Shown in pieces: positions 1 through 10,230 of a stretch of DNA of 64,000 bases (positions are counted from its first letter, which is position 1; each line of letters begins with the position of its first letter). Position numbers and translations under genes: made by a program. Location: NCBI RefSeq assembly GCF_051622035.1, contig NC_135357.1, forward strand, positions 32,902,191 to 32,966,190, read 5' to 3'. A model generated the notes under the pieces. It was not told where the DNA came from. It saw only the letters and a list, made by a program, of their open reading frames with translations, and did no database searches. This stretch comes from Arctopsyche grandis. Its lineage: Eukaryota > Arthropoda > Insecta > Trichoptera > Hydropsychidae.

Positions 1-1509
1 GATGTCAGGGAGCCTGACATCTTGACATCTGAAGTTGTAAATGCCATAAAGAAACTGAAATGTAAAAAGTCTCCTGGCAGCGATGGTATACAAGCTGAAC
101 TTCTGAAAGAGCTTGGTGAAACTGCGATAAAGGCGCTATGTAATATGTGCAACAAGATCTGGGTAAACGGAGTATGGCCGAAAGATTGGGTCAATTCAAT
201 ATTCATTCCCTTACACAAGAAAGGATCTACAAAAAAATGCGAGAATTACAGGACCTTAGCCTTAATATCGCACTCTAGTAAAGTATTGCTGTATATAATT
301 AAAGATCGTTTGAGCAGTTACCTTGGATGGCAAATACCGAACGAACAAGCAGGGTTTGTAAAAGGCAAAGGGACGAGGGAACAAATACTGAATATACGTC
401 AACTCATTGAAAAATGTCGGGAGTTTCAAACTCCAGCCGTTCTTTGTTTTATAGACTATAAAAAAGCTTTTGACTTTGTGAACTGGGACTATCTGTGGAA
501 AGTTCTACTGGACATGGGAGTCCCCATGCATCTTGTAAAAATAATACATAACTTGTATAATGATAACAATGCAGTAGTTCGAATCAATTCGCTAAACTCG
601 ACAAATTTTCGAGTACAACGTGGAGTAAGGCAAGGGTGTATATTATCTCCAGACCTATTTAATATATATGGAGAGTATATAATGCGTAGAGCACTGGATG
701 GTTGGAAGGGTGGAGTGTCCATTGGTGGAAAAAAACTATCCAATCTTCGGTATGCGGATGACACAACGCTCATAGCTAATAATCATGAAGAAATGGCCGA
801 ACTGATCCGTCGTGTTGAGACAGAGAGTAATGTGCTTGGCCTCCAGATAAACCGCCCCAAAACAAAAATTATGATAATTGACCGTCACCAACAGCTGCAA
901 AACAAAAACTCAGCTTTAAACGGTATAGATGTGGTTGATAATTTTGTCTATCTGGGGTCACTCATATCTAACAACGGCGGCAGCGAATTGGAAATACGGC
1001 GCCGGATTACATTAGCAAAATCGGCAATGTCACAACTAACGAAGATTTGGAAGAATAGAGCCATTACAACTGCTGTCAAAATCCGTCTCGTGAAGAGTCT
1101 CGTTTTTTCTGTCTGCCTTTATGGTGTCGAGACGTGGACCATGAAGGCGGCGGATAGACGGAGAATCGATGCCTTCGAGATGTGGTCCTGGAGACGGCTA
1201 CTGCGCGTGCCTTGGACCGACAAACGCACGAATGTGTCTATTCTTGAAGAATTGAAAATCAAGGATAGATTGTCAACAATATGCCTGAAACGTATATTGC
1301 AGTTCTTCGGCCACATTGCACGAAGAGGTGAGGAGAGCCTGGAGCGGTTGGTTGTGGTTGGTAGCGTCGAAGGCAGAAGAGCCAGAGGCAGATCCCCCGC
1401 ACGCTGGACTGACCAAGTATCTGCAGCGACGGGCGCTTCCACGGTAGCAAGTCTTCGCCTGGCCGAATTTAGAACTGAATGGAGGCAGCTGGTTGACCGC
1501 ACATCATAG
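1..1509 (+). CDS. Non-LTR retrotransposon reverse transcriptase, 5' end outside window
   Basis: The frame is open from base 1 and ends at TAG 1507-1509, so the protein is cut by the window edge; the displayed part has at least 502 codons. RT palm motifs are intact: FIDYKKAFD with aspartate codons at 454 and 472, RQGC-LSP around 630, and YADD at 751-762. Downstream is the cysteine-poor C-terminal region typical of LINE ORF2 (ETWTMKAADRRR, then RRLLRVPWTDKR and FFGHIARR). The APE endonuclease that would precede it is not visible. After the stop, TCACGATCCTCAGTGATGAG is a short 3' UTR that ends near 1565 where the Z1 promoter homology begins. I did not assign a clade; RTE/BovB- or L2-like elements have this organisation. 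No stop or frameshift is seen, so the copy may be young. Confidence 0.9.
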   Translation, partial: DVREPDILTSEVVNAIKKLKCKKSPGSDGIQAELLKELGETAIKALCNMCNKIWVNGVWPKDWVNSIFIPLHKKGSTKKCENYRTLALISHSSKVLLYIIKDRLSSYLGWQIPNEQAGFVKGKGTREQILNIRQLIEKCREFQTPAVLCFIDYKKAFDFVNWDYLWKVLLDMGVPMHLVKIIHNLYNDNNAVVRINSLNSTNFRVQRGVRQGCILSPDLFNIYGEYIMRRALDGWKGGVSIGGKKLSNLRYADDTTLIANNHEEMAELIRRVETESNVLGLQINRPKTKIMIIDRHQQLQNKNSALNGIDVVDNFVYLGSLISNNGGSELEIRRRITLAKSAMSQLTKIWKNRAITTAVKIRLVKSLVFSVCLYGVETWTMKAADRRRIDAFEMWSWRRLLRVPWTDKRTNVSILEELKIKDRLSTICLKRILQFFGHIARRGEESLERLVVVGSVEGRRARGRSPARWTDQVSAATGASTVASLRLAEFRTEWRQLVDRTS

Positions 1510-1585
1510 TCACGATCCTCAGTGATGAGGGAACCGACAGCAATATATTTTAGACTTAGGAAACAAGGCTTTAAATTACGTTGCT

Positions 1586-1688
1586 TTTAGACCAAACATC
1601 GACTACTATTTTCTGACAGTTCGTTGACGTTTCAATTGACGTTTGCATATATGAAACTTTTTCGATTTAGCGATTTATTATCCCAGCC
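1586..1688 (+). promoter_or_regulatory. Conserved proximal promoter/5' UTR of Z1
   Basis: The block TTTAGACCAAACATCGACTA, then TTTTCTGACAGTTCGTTGAC and TCAATTGACGTTTGCATAT, recurs upstream of Z2 (5846-5956) and, more diverged, upstream of Z3-Z6. Conservation of 100 bp of non-coding sequence next to the ATG fits co-duplicated promoter DNA. TTGACGT contains a CRE-like TGACG core. No clear TATA box is visible. Confidence 0.55.
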
Positions 1689-3045
1689 ATGGAATGTAGA
1701 CTTTGTCTCTGTGCTGTTCCAGTGGAGTCCTCTGTCTCCATCCACGACTATCCTCATCCACTAGTTCAACGCATTTTGACTGACTGTCAGCTACAAGTTG
1801 GTTACAGATCCTTTAACAATTCAATCGCTAACCCACCAGAGATTCATTACTACTTTTTATTTTACAGGTTGATAAAGATGATTCGTTGCCAGATACGATA
1901 TGTCTTTTATGTAAAAACAAACTAAAATTGTTGAGCAATTTTAGGAACATTTGTATTCAGAGTGAAGAAACACAGAAACTAAGGCTGGCTGAAAGTTCAA
2001 ATCTCAAAATGGAAGAAATCATATTGGATGATTTAATTTGGGAGGATGATATTGATATTAACTCAACATCAAATGTATGTCAACCGACCGTTGACGATGA
2101 GATTAATAAACCAAAGTCACGAAATTCGGATAAAGTATTTATAGAAGCAGACCATTCAAAGCAAAACGCCACATCAATAGAAAATGATAATGCCAAAAAA
2201 AAATCACAAGTATGTACATATGACTTCAAAACTTTTTCAAGTGTAACAAATGTATGCTATTAATTGTATAATCTTCGTTTTATTTTCAGAAAAACCCATA
2301 CAAATGTGAAACTTGTTCCAAATCTTTCAAATACAGATCTATTTATGTGAGACATGTGAAATCTCACAATAAAGACTCGCACAAATGTGACCAAGTAAAA
2401 ACACTCAAATGCGATATATGTTCTAAAATGTTCATGTTTAAATCAAGCCTCGTGGCGCATATGAATGCTCACCAAGGGATAAAACCATACCAGTGCGATG
2501 TTTGTATTGTTTCATTCACTCAAAAGTCTAGCCTCAAAATACATGCTCAAATTCACTTCGGGGAGAGACTTTTCAAATGCGACATTTGTCCAAAGTCGTT
2601 CAATCAGAGGGGTACACTCATTAACCATAAGCAATGTCACATTGGGGTGAAATCCCACAAATGTGACGTGTGTTTCAGATCGTTCACTTTAAAGAAAACC
2701 CTAGTTTTACATATGAAATCCCACACTGGGGCGAAATGTCGCACTATGGCGAAATTACACACATGCGAAATGTGTTCTAAATCGTATACTACCAGATCTC
2801 GCCTAGTGTTTCATATGAAATCTCACACTGGGACGAATTCGCACACATGCTATATATGTTCTAAATCGTTTACTGGTAAATCTAACTTCATGGAGCACAT
2901 AAATGCTCACAGTGGGATAAAACCACACCAATGTAAAGTTTGTTTGATTTCGTTCACTTATAGGTCTAGCTTCAGAAGACATGCTAAAACTCATACCGGG
3001 GAGAAAGTGTTCGAAGACGTTCACTTTGAAGGATACCCTAGTTAG
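1689..3045 (+). CDS. ZAD-C2H2 zinc-finger protein Z1
   Basis: Three exons give about 401 residues: 1689-1796 (36 codons, donor GTTGGT), 1868-2209 (114 codons, donor GTATGT) and 2290-3045. Exon 1 has MECRLC and exon 2 DTICLLC, the two CxxC pairs of a ZAD, a zinc-binding dimerisation domain found in arthropod nuclear proteins. The linker carries LKMEEIILDDLIW, shared by the paralogues. Exon 3 has about eight C2H2 fingers; finger 2 is preceded by an odd short insertion (KCDQVKTLKC). The last finger is broken: after TGEK, bases encoding the start of a finger are missing and the frame shifts, giving FEDVHFEGYPS and a stop, while the old frame still reads CSKTFTLKDTLV. Likely a sequence-specific DNA-binding regulator; targets unknown. 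Splice sites are inferred from paralogues. Confidence 0.85.
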
Positions 3046-3574
3046 TCACTAGTGGTTCATATGAAATTCACACTGGAAAAAATCTGCACAAATGTGATCC
3101 TCATATAGCTTTGTGAATCACTAAGTATAACCTGTGAATTTCGTGTAATGAGTTTTACGTTTATAATCGCAATCAAAAATGAATCACGAAAAGTACACAA
3201 TCAATGGTTCACCATATTTAATGTGAATTTTCTCACATCTATGTATGTATTTCGCCATTGGTGTTCTGTGCATGTGCAACTTTAAGTGTAATTAAATCAA
3301 TTTAACAATCCAAGTAATTATTAATCTACTTTTCACCTCTTTCATTATATTAACCAGTGCTGTGGATTCTGATCAAAATTTACCGCTTCTGACTTCAACT
3401 TGAATAATTTTAGTAAGATCGACTTAATTTTGGCCACAACATATCAAAATGCTTGCGATTCAACGATTTTATTTATAATTTATTTTATAATCATAATTTT
3501 TTTAGAGAAATTATCAAATTTTTTATTGGATTTACTTCAATAAAATTGGAGACCCTAGTTGATACATATCGTAA
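3046..3574 (+). other. 3' flank of Z1, shared with the other ZAD units
   Basis: AT-rich, no gene. About 3170-3330 (AATCACGAAAAGTA, then GTGAATTTTCTCAC and a GTGCAACTTT block) matches the downstream flank of Z3-Z5 near 14750-14880, so the duplication unit included 3' non-coding sequence. Confidence 0.5.
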
Positions 3575-4345
3575 TTCTTCTTCTTCTAATGCCGAATCCC
3601 TATTCGGACGTAGGCGACTACCATGGGCAGACATCGTTTATGGCCCGTGCGAATTCTTCCCTATCATGGGCAAGTCGAAATAACTTTTCGAAACCGAGTC
3701 CCATCCATGACCTGATGTTCCGGAGCCAAGAGAGCTTCTTTCTCCCAAGCCACCGTTTGCCTTATATTTTCTCTTCTATGATTGTTTGTAGAAGGCGATA
3801 TTTGGGGCCGCGAATAATGTAGCCATAATATTCCATCTTACGGCGCTTCACCGTGTCAAGAAGCTCTCTCTTTTTATGAAGAAGCTCGAGGACTGTTTCG
3901 TTTCTTACATGCTCCTTCAACGAGATCTTTAGCATCCTCCGGTAACACCACATTTCAAAGGACTCTATCCTGTTCATGGATGCCACTAACAGCGTCCACG
4001 TTTCGCATCCGTACAGCAACACCGACCAAACATAGGAGTGCAGGACTCTTAAGCGCAATTTCATAGACAACCTTCGACAACACAAAACATTTTTCATGCT
4101 GCCGAAGGCATTTCTTGCTATTTCGTTCCTTCTTCTTATCTCCATTGCTCCTAGGTATTTGTATTGTTCGACCTGTTCATTTGTCCGCGCACACTCAGGT
4201 TTAATGGATCCGCCTTTTCTTTACATATGACCGTTGATATTAATAGACAGCCCCATTTTTGACATGAATGATAAATTGCGATCAATAACGATTGCAGAAT
4301 ATTGCCAGAATCAATATTGCCGTATCATCAGCGAAACGGATATTG
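3575..4345 (-). pseudogene. 5'-truncated LINE reverse transcriptase fragment, family L-A copy 1
   Basis: The minus strand encodes the LINE C-terminal region (GCETWTLLVASMNRIESFEM, then MWCYRRMLKIS and VKRRKMEYYGYIIRG) and then WLGRKKLSWLRNI in the continuation below 3762. It is the same family as the copy at 54190-55030. Small deletions (for example around 4145, where the other copy has an extra NTDVSSELE stretch) and stops break it. Its 3' end is a (GAA)n tail, read on + as TTC repeats at 3575-3588. The 5' break falls just after the codons for RFADDTAI, at the RT active site. Confidence 0.8.
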
Positions 4346-4595
4346 ATTATAATATCGTAATACTATTAATTAAAGAAAAAATAAAAAGTCGGTTGATGTT
4401 TTTCGATCCTGACTCCACAGCCTTGATATTAACATATCCCTAGCACGGATCCCCTGCGAAACATCAATTTTCATTGAATGAACTCTCTGTTTCTATACTT
4501 GCCTCATCGGCTTGGTACTAGGATCATCATACTAATCATAAATATCTCTACTATGTTACAACTTATATCAAATTTTAATTCAATATTCAAAGCCA

Positions 4596-4915
4596 GCAGT
4601 ATGGCTCGATGGATGTGTTTATGTTTAGCACTGAGAGATTACTGGGTTCGATCCCGTGTTAATCTTTAAACTGCCGCATAGACTTGGATATTTGTGACAA
4701 GTCGATCGTTTCTTATCATAGTTTGCCAATTTATCTGATTTTAATTGTTGAAACGTTTCCTCAAATTGGCAAAAATCATCCATTAAAGCAATTGTTATTT
4801 TCATGTTCTTCAGCCTCTCGAAATACAGTGATTTATGTAATAAAAATCCTGCAATGTTTGTAATTAATTGACTAGGAAGGCGCATGGGGATCTACCGGTC
4901 AGGCCTTCCTACTAT
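4596..4915 (+). repeat. tRNA-derived SINE, copy 1
   Basis: The head carries a polymerase III A-box-like TGGCTCGATGG and a B box GGTTCGATCCC about 45 bp later. The body contains GATCGTTTCTTATCATAGTT and TTGCCAATTT-ATCTGATTTTA. The 3' end is a hairpin-forming AGGAAGGC ... GCCTTCCT followed by an A-rich AAATAAAAAATAAA tail. The same layout is seen at 37765-38120, 47295-48270 (interrupted) and, reversed, 33130-33345. It does not fold as a tRNA gene. Confidence 0.8.
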
Positions 4916-5032
4916 ATAATATGTAAAAAATAAAAAATAAATATTTATTAAATGCAAATAAATTATTTTAAATAAAATTATTATACTAGAACTTTTTATC
5001 ATTCTTTTGAATTCTCAGAATTCTTATTGAAA

Positions 5033-5351
5033 TGTAGAGATTAGTTGAGTCGCGCTCGTGGACCGATGGTTTACTAGCGCAGATCACCTGATCTCTCGTT
5101 CCCGCCAAAATGGCCTCTACGAATGAATGAGCCGTATGCAACCGCCAATGGGATCGTCTGACTCATCGACCAATAATTTATTACATGTGTATGTATGTGG
5201 TGTGCTCAACGGGTATAAATATGGGGCGCTCTCGGCCTGGAAACCATTCTGACCTGGAGCACCGACGAGAGCAGACCAATAAACGACTTCTACAACCATC
5301 TTGAGTCTTTCTCTCCGATCCTGGAAGCCCCCTCTTCACGTCCACGCAACA
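5033..5351 (+). mobile_element. Probable solo LTR
   Basis: It begins TGTAGAGATTAG and ends CCACGCAACA, has a promoter-like GGGTATAAATATGGGG and a poly(A) signal AATAAACGAC spaced as in an LTR (U3-R-U5). No clean target-site duplication was found, so the ends are approximate. Confidence 0.5.
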
Positions 5352-5419
5352 TTATCATTCTTAGAATTTGTATTTGTGCCTGGGGGAGGGGGGGGGGGAG
5401 AATACGATTAAAATGTCCC

Positions 5420-5568
5420 TGTGGCGGCTCTACGACATGGTCGAGTTTCGGTTACCATCCTGCGAGTTGAGACCAACTCAACCGCGTCCAAAAGTTACTA
5501 TACCACTTCTTCCTCGGATGCCAGAATAAAAACTTGTTTGCAGTCGTCTCATTCGCCCTACTCCCATA
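5420..5568 (+). mobile_element. Short solo LTR (TRIM-like family T), copy 1
   Basis: 149 bp, starting TGTGGCGGCTC and ending CTCCCATA, with AATAAAAAC inside. It is flanked by the 4-bp direct repeat TCCC (5416-5419 and 5569-5572). Relatives lie at 29802-29963, 38861-39022 and 51911-52048. The short length suggests a terminal-repeat retrotransposon in miniature, or a compact Gypsy-type LTR. Confidence 0.8.
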
Positions 5569-5845
5569 TCCCGATTTGGATATAAATAGATCTGGCAGCC
5601 CTATTTTAGTAACATGTGCGAGGTCGCTTTTTGCGGAATAATCGCCGAACCGTACGTTACACTAGAAACTAATAATTCCAGATTTGTAACTTGTATCTCA
5701 CACATGTCTACACAAAACTGGGAGGAAGTAAAGTGGGATCCTAAAACATACGAATACACATCAAATAGGAGACATCTCGAAGGGTGGCGACAATTTAGGA
5801 AATCCCATTTTAAATTAAAGAAACATGGCTAGAAACTGCGTTAAA

Positions 5846-5956
5846 TTTAGACCAAACATCGACTATTATTTTCTGACAGTTCGTTGACATATCAATTGAC
5901 GTTTATAAACATACATATATATAATTTGTTCAATTTGGCGATTTATTATCCGAGCT
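5846..5956 (+). promoter_or_regulatory. Conserved proximal promoter/5' UTR of Z2
   Basis: Closely matches the Z1 block (TTTAGACCAAACATCGACTA; TCAATTGACGTTT), followed by GGCGATTTATTATCC directly before the ATG at 5957. The sequence just upstream (5614-5832) contains a 72-codon open frame that I regard as chance. Confidence 0.5.
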
Positions 5957-8306
5957 ATGGAATGTAGACTTTGTCTCTGTACTGCTCCAGTGGAGTCCTC
6001 CGTCTCCATCCACGACTATCCTCATCCACTAGTTCAACGCATTTTGACCTGCTGTCAGCTACAAGTTGGTTACAGATCCTTTATCAACTAAATCGATATC
6101 TCACTAGAGACTCATTACTGCTATTTTTTTACAGGTTGATAACTATGATTTGCTGCCAGATACGATATGTCTTTTATGTAAAAACAATCTGGAATTGTTG
6201 AGCAATTTTAGAAACATTTGTATTCAGAGTGAAAAAACACAGAAACTAAAGCGGGGTGGGAGTTTAAATATCAAAATAGAAGAAATTATATTAGATGATG
6301 TAAACTGGCAGGACGAGATTGATGCTAACTCAACATCAAACGTCTGTCAAGCGGTCTTTGATGTTGAAAGTAATGAACCAGAGTCGAGCAATTTGGGGAA
6401 AGAATTTTTAGACGGAGACCATTCAAAGCAAAACGTTTCATCAATAGAAAATGAAAATGTAAGGAAAAATTCACAAGTGCAGATGACTTAACCGTTTGCC
6501 CGCGGCAATAAATATAGCGAACAAGCCCTGTATGCGGCACCTTTTTCGCGAATTTGGCAATCGAGTTTTCGACCTTAAATACAGATTTTAATATTTACTC
6601 AAGTAACCAGATATGTTAATTAACACATAAAGTATTATTTTAAACAATAAAATACACAATATATCTCGTAGTTTCGGATTAATTTTCAAACAATCATTCT
6701 TCATAATTGATGAAGACGTGACGTCACATAAACGAGATTTCAGCATGGTTCCACAAAAAAACTAATTTTTGACTGGTATATATTCATTTTAAGCAAAATT
6801 GAATAGATGGCATTCAACTCACAGTAATATATTCAACCAATTTTGAACCTTAAAACAGTTGAAATAGGCGCATATAAGCCTCAAAATCCTGTGCAAAGTT
6901 CAGAAATTCTATGGAAGACAGCCTCGCTACAGACTTGTCGCCCAAATCTTCCATAGAAGACGGCCGCGGGCAAACTGTTAAATACTTATGTAACAAATGT
7001 ATGCTATGAATTGTATAATCGTCGTTTTATTTTGCAGACACTTGGAGGAGAATCCACACAGGAGAGTCCATACAAATGTGAGACTTGTTCCAAATCGTTC
7101 AAATACAAATGCTATTATGTGAGACATATGAAGTGCCACAATAAGGACTCGCACAAATGTGACATTTGCTTAAAATCATTCACTTTTAAACACACCCTTG
7201 TGGAGCATGTGAATTCTCACAACGGGATAAAACCGTACCGATGTGACGTCTGTTTGATTTCGTTCACTCATAGGTCTACCCTCAGGAGACACGTGAAAAC
7301 TCACACAGGCGAGAGACGGTTCAAATGCGAAACGTGTCTCAAGCTTTTCATTGATAAATCCAGCCTCGTGGAGCATATGAACTCTCACAATGGGATAAAA
7401 CCGTACCAATGTGAAGTTTGTTTGTTTTCATTCACTCACAGATCTGCTCTAAAGCGACATGTAAAAACTCACACCGGGGAGCGCCTGTTTAAATGCGACA
7501 TTTGTTCAAAGTCGTACACCCTGAAGCATTACCTAGCGGTTCATATGGAAGCTCACACCGGGGTGAAATCTCCCACTGGGGCAAAATTGCACAAATGTGT
7601 AATGTGTTCCAAATCGTTCATTGCCAAATCTAGCCTTGTGGAGCATATGAATTCTCATAATGGCATAAAACCGTACCAATGTGAAGTTTGTTTGATCTCA
7701 TTCACTCATAGGTCTGCCCTCAGGCGACATGTTAAAACCCACACCGAGGAGAGACTGTTCAAATGCGAAATTTGTCCAAAGTCGTTCACTATGAAGCATT
7801 ACCTAGTGGTTCATATGAAATGTCACACTAGGGTGAAATCTCCCACCGGGGCGAAACCTCCCACTGTGGCGAAATCGCATGAATGCAACGTATGTTCTAA
7901 ATCGTTCATTGCCAAGTCTTGCCTCGTGGAGCATATGAATTCTCACAATGGGATAAAACCGTACCGATGTGAGGTTTGTTTGATCTCATTCACTCATAGG
8001 TCTGCCCTTTCGAGACATGTAAAAACTCATCCCGAGGGGACACTGTTCAAATGCGACATTTGTTCGAAGTTGTTCACTCTGGAGTATGCCCTGATGGTTC
8101 ATATGGAATCTCACACTGAATCCAAACTACACAAGTGTGAATTGTGTTCAAAATCGTTCGCTGCCAAATCTAACCTCCTGGGTCATATGAATTCTCACAA
8201 TGGGATAAAACCACACCGATGTGAAGTTTGTTTGATTTCTTTCGCTCACAGGTCTTCCCTCTCGAGACATGGAAAAACGCACGCTGATGAGAGAAGCTTC
8301 AAATGA
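5957..8306 (+). CDS. ZAD-C2H2 zinc-finger protein Z2 (14 fingers)
   Basis: Exons 5957-6064, 6135-6476 and 7038-8306 give about 572 residues. ZAD cysteines are in MECRLC and DTICLLC; the linker motif is NIKIEEIILDDVNW. Exon 3 holds 14 regular C2H2 fingers. Fingers 6-8, 9-11 and 12-14 repeat as a three-finger module (SFTLKHYL / SFIAKSSL / SFTHRSAL), so the array grew by triplet duplication. Intron 2 (6477-7037) holds a piggyBac-type MITE and starts with a weak donor, GTGCAG, instead of the GTATGW of the paralogues. Translation stops at TGA 8304-8306, exactly where finger 15 should have its first cysteine (TGC to TGA); the remains of that finger are then cut by a hAT insertion. Whether intron 2 is still spliced is uncertain. 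Confidence 0.85.
6492..6977 (+). mobile_element. piggyBac-type MITE in intron 2 of Z2
   Basis: A 486-bp insert flanked on both sides by TTAA (6488-6491, 6978-6981). Terminal inverted repeats are CCGTTTGCCCGCGGC and, at the other end, CAGTTTGCCCGCGGC in reverse complement. The paralogous introns lack it, which gives an empty-site comparison. It has no transposase frame, so it is non-autonomous. Confidence 0.92.
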
Positions 8307-8460
8307 GACATTTGTTCAGTCGTTCACTCTAAAGCAGTGGTTCTTAACTTTGTTGGAGGTACTGAACCCCACCAGTTTCATATGCGCATTCACCGAACCC
8401 TTCTTAATTGGAAAAATAAAATATGATTTTTTTCAAATTCAAAACAGGTATATATTTTAC

Positions 8461-8807
8461 CGGTCTCCGTGACTTGACAGAATGTTAAATGACAGAAAAC
8501 GCAAATATCGGAAGGCAAAGATCGAAAATCGAAAGATCTTAAGTCGAAAGATCAAAAAAAAATGGTGCATGGTAAACGGTACATACTCACTTAATTTGCG
8601 CGAGCAGGATACAACAGGAACAAGAGGAACAGGCTTTTCCTCCCGTATTAATGTGCGCGCGCAGAATACGGGAAGAAAAGCATATTCCTCTTGTTCCTGT
8701 TGTATCCTGCTCGCGCAAATTAAGTAAGTATGTACGTGATACACGATATTTGCCTTCCGATATTTGTGTTTTCTGTAATTTAACATTCTGTCTCGTCACG
8801 TAGACCC
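8461..8807. repeat. Foldback element F1, complete copy
   Basis: Two nested inverted repeats. The outer arms are GACAGAATGTTAAATGACAG and its inverse near 8790. The inner arms of about 60 bp (ACTTAATTTGCGCGAGCAGG to CTTTTCCTCCCGTAT) face each other across TAATGTGCGCGCGCAG. Half copies occur at 9282-9508 and 34038-34227, and a related sequence at 43835-44185. Confidence 0.8.
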
Positions 8808-8817
8808 TGTATAGGTA

Positions 8818-9034
8818 TACACGTTTGATGTTTCCCTCAGGTATATCGATAAGATGGTTTCTAACGTGTATTTTTTTATTTGATGCGTGGTTACCGATCT
8901 ATCCTCCAGAGCCTCGGCTAAAATTTATTCATCGACTCCGGAGGGTTGGTTGTCATTATTGAAACATTTTTCTTCTCTTTGTGTCTCAGGGGATGCTGAT
9001 TCAGTTACATTTTGGGTATCCGAACCTGCATCCC
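8818..9034 (-). pseudogene. Fragment of the unidentified spliced-exon family X
   Basis: Closely resembles the exon at 15444-15833: TTTGATGTTTCCCTCAGG, TTTTTTTATTTGATGCGTGG and TGTCTCAGGGGATGCTGATT are shared. It is joined to the right end of foldback F1 here and again at 34222-34447, so the pair moved or was duplicated together. Confidence 0.55.
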
Positions 9035-9281
9035 TTCAAAGAGCCGAAAGATTTTATTATTTTAAAAGCCTTTCTTTCAAATAAAAATTAAGGTAAAATG
9101 AATCCACTCATTGTATTAAATTTTATTAGACAGTATGATTTACAAGAATTGTATCCGAACATTTGGGTTGCTATGCAAATTTTGCTGATAAACTTTGCTT
9201 TAAACTTGTCTCCGGTCTACAATGTCACAAAATAGACTTTCCAGTTTTCAAACTCTATGTACCTACTTATAATGATATCGC

Positions 9282-9508
9282 TAGGCTTTTCCTCCCGTAT
9301 TAATGTGCGCGCGCAGAATACGGGAGGAAAAGCATGTTCCTCTTGTTCCTGTTGTATCCTGCTCGCGCAAATTAAGTGAGTATGTACCGTTTACCATGCA
9401 CCATTTTTTTTTTATCTTTCTACTTAAGATCTTTCGATTTTAGATCTTTGCCTTCCGATATTTGCGTTTTCTGTCATTTAACATTCTGTCCAGTCACGTA
9501 GACCCATA
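9282..9508 (+). repeat. Foldback F1, half copy
   Basis: Begins in the inner arm (GGCTTTTCCTCCCGTATTAA), continues through the second arm and ends in the outer terminal repeat GTCACGTAGACCC. The left outer arm is missing. Confidence 0.65.
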
Positions 9509-9613
9509 TTTTACTGGTGCACAAAATGAACCGTGCATCAACAGCACTGTGTTCAAAGAACAAAACCATTAAAACATGATTTTCACACAATAATAATGCA
9601 TATTTACTGCAAA

Positions 9614-9832
9614 TCAGTGTGACTTCTGCTGTTGCCTTTCAGAGATCAGTTCAAAAATGCGCGGCTTTACCTTTGCAAGTGCCACTCTCATGTTATTTTC
9701 GCAACAAAGTCTGTTCCTTTTCTTCGTTTTTAAATCCAGCATCCTCGAAAAGGATTGCTCGCAAAGATATGTTGTAACAAACGGTATGAAAATCTCCAGA
9801 GCTTTCTTAGCAATAACAGGGTACGTTACCAT
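9614..9832 (-). pseudogene. hAT transposase C-terminal dimerisation domain fragment
   Basis: 72 codons containing FVTTYLCEQSFSRMLDLKTK, then KKRNRLCCENNMRVALA and ISERQQQKSH. This is the C-terminal signature of hAT transposases of the ZBED5/FAM200-like group. The rest of the transposase is gone. It lies inside the hAT element delimited by CTCTAAAG duplications. Confidence 0.88.
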
Positions 9833-9979
9833 TTGTTGACACCAAAACTTTGAGAGCGTTGTTGTTCTGAAGAGTTGCTGTTGAACCTGGCTCTGCTGAA
9901 TATCCGCCGAACCCCTGAGATTGACTCACCGAACCCCTGGGGTTCGATCGAACCCAGGTTAAGAACCACTGCTCTAAAG

Positions 9980-10230
9980 GATATCTTAGTGGTTTATATG
10001 AAATCCCACACTGAAGATAATCTGCATTTATGTACGTGATGCTTGTTCAAAATCCTTTACTTCGAAATATATAATAGATTTGTGAATCACGCGAAGCAGC
10101 ATATTCAGTAAAAATATGTGCCATTGCAATGTCAAATGAAAATTATTGCTAATAAATTTTACAACCCAATTGATTTATCTTTACAATTCTTTTTCTCTTT
10201 TGTATTGTTTTCACCTACCCAGAACATAGA
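9980..10230 (+). pseudogene. Remains of the last Z2 fingers and 3' flank
   Basis: After the hAT target duplication the sequence reads LKDILVVYMKSHTEDNLHLC and then stops, a finger half separated from its first half at 8307-8334. The flank near 10140-10200 (AATTTTACAACCCAATTGAT) matches other ZAD-unit 3' flanks. Confidence 0.7.

Larger units (their letters stand above)
8335..9971 (+). mobile_element. hAT transposon relic (with nested inserts)
   Basis: Terminal inverted repeats CAGTGGTTCTTAAC (8335) and GTTAAGAACCACTG (ending 9971) are flanked by the 8-bp direct repeat CTCTAAAG (8327-8334, 9972-9979). It sits inside the dead last finger of Z2: finger codons resume at 9980 (GGATATCTTAGTGGTTTATA). 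It carries a transposase C-terminal remnant on the minus strand (9614-9832), and foldback sequence at 8461-8807 and 9282-9508. Confidence 0.93.

Noticed and set aside
4610-4680. tRNA-like A and B boxes
   Set aside because: No acceptor stem or cloverleaf can be drawn; the sequence is the head of a SINE family with several copies.
5614-5832. 72-codon frame before the Z2 promoter
   Set aside because: No recognisable domain; the region aligns loosely with repeat-unit 5' sequence near 32940, not with a protein.
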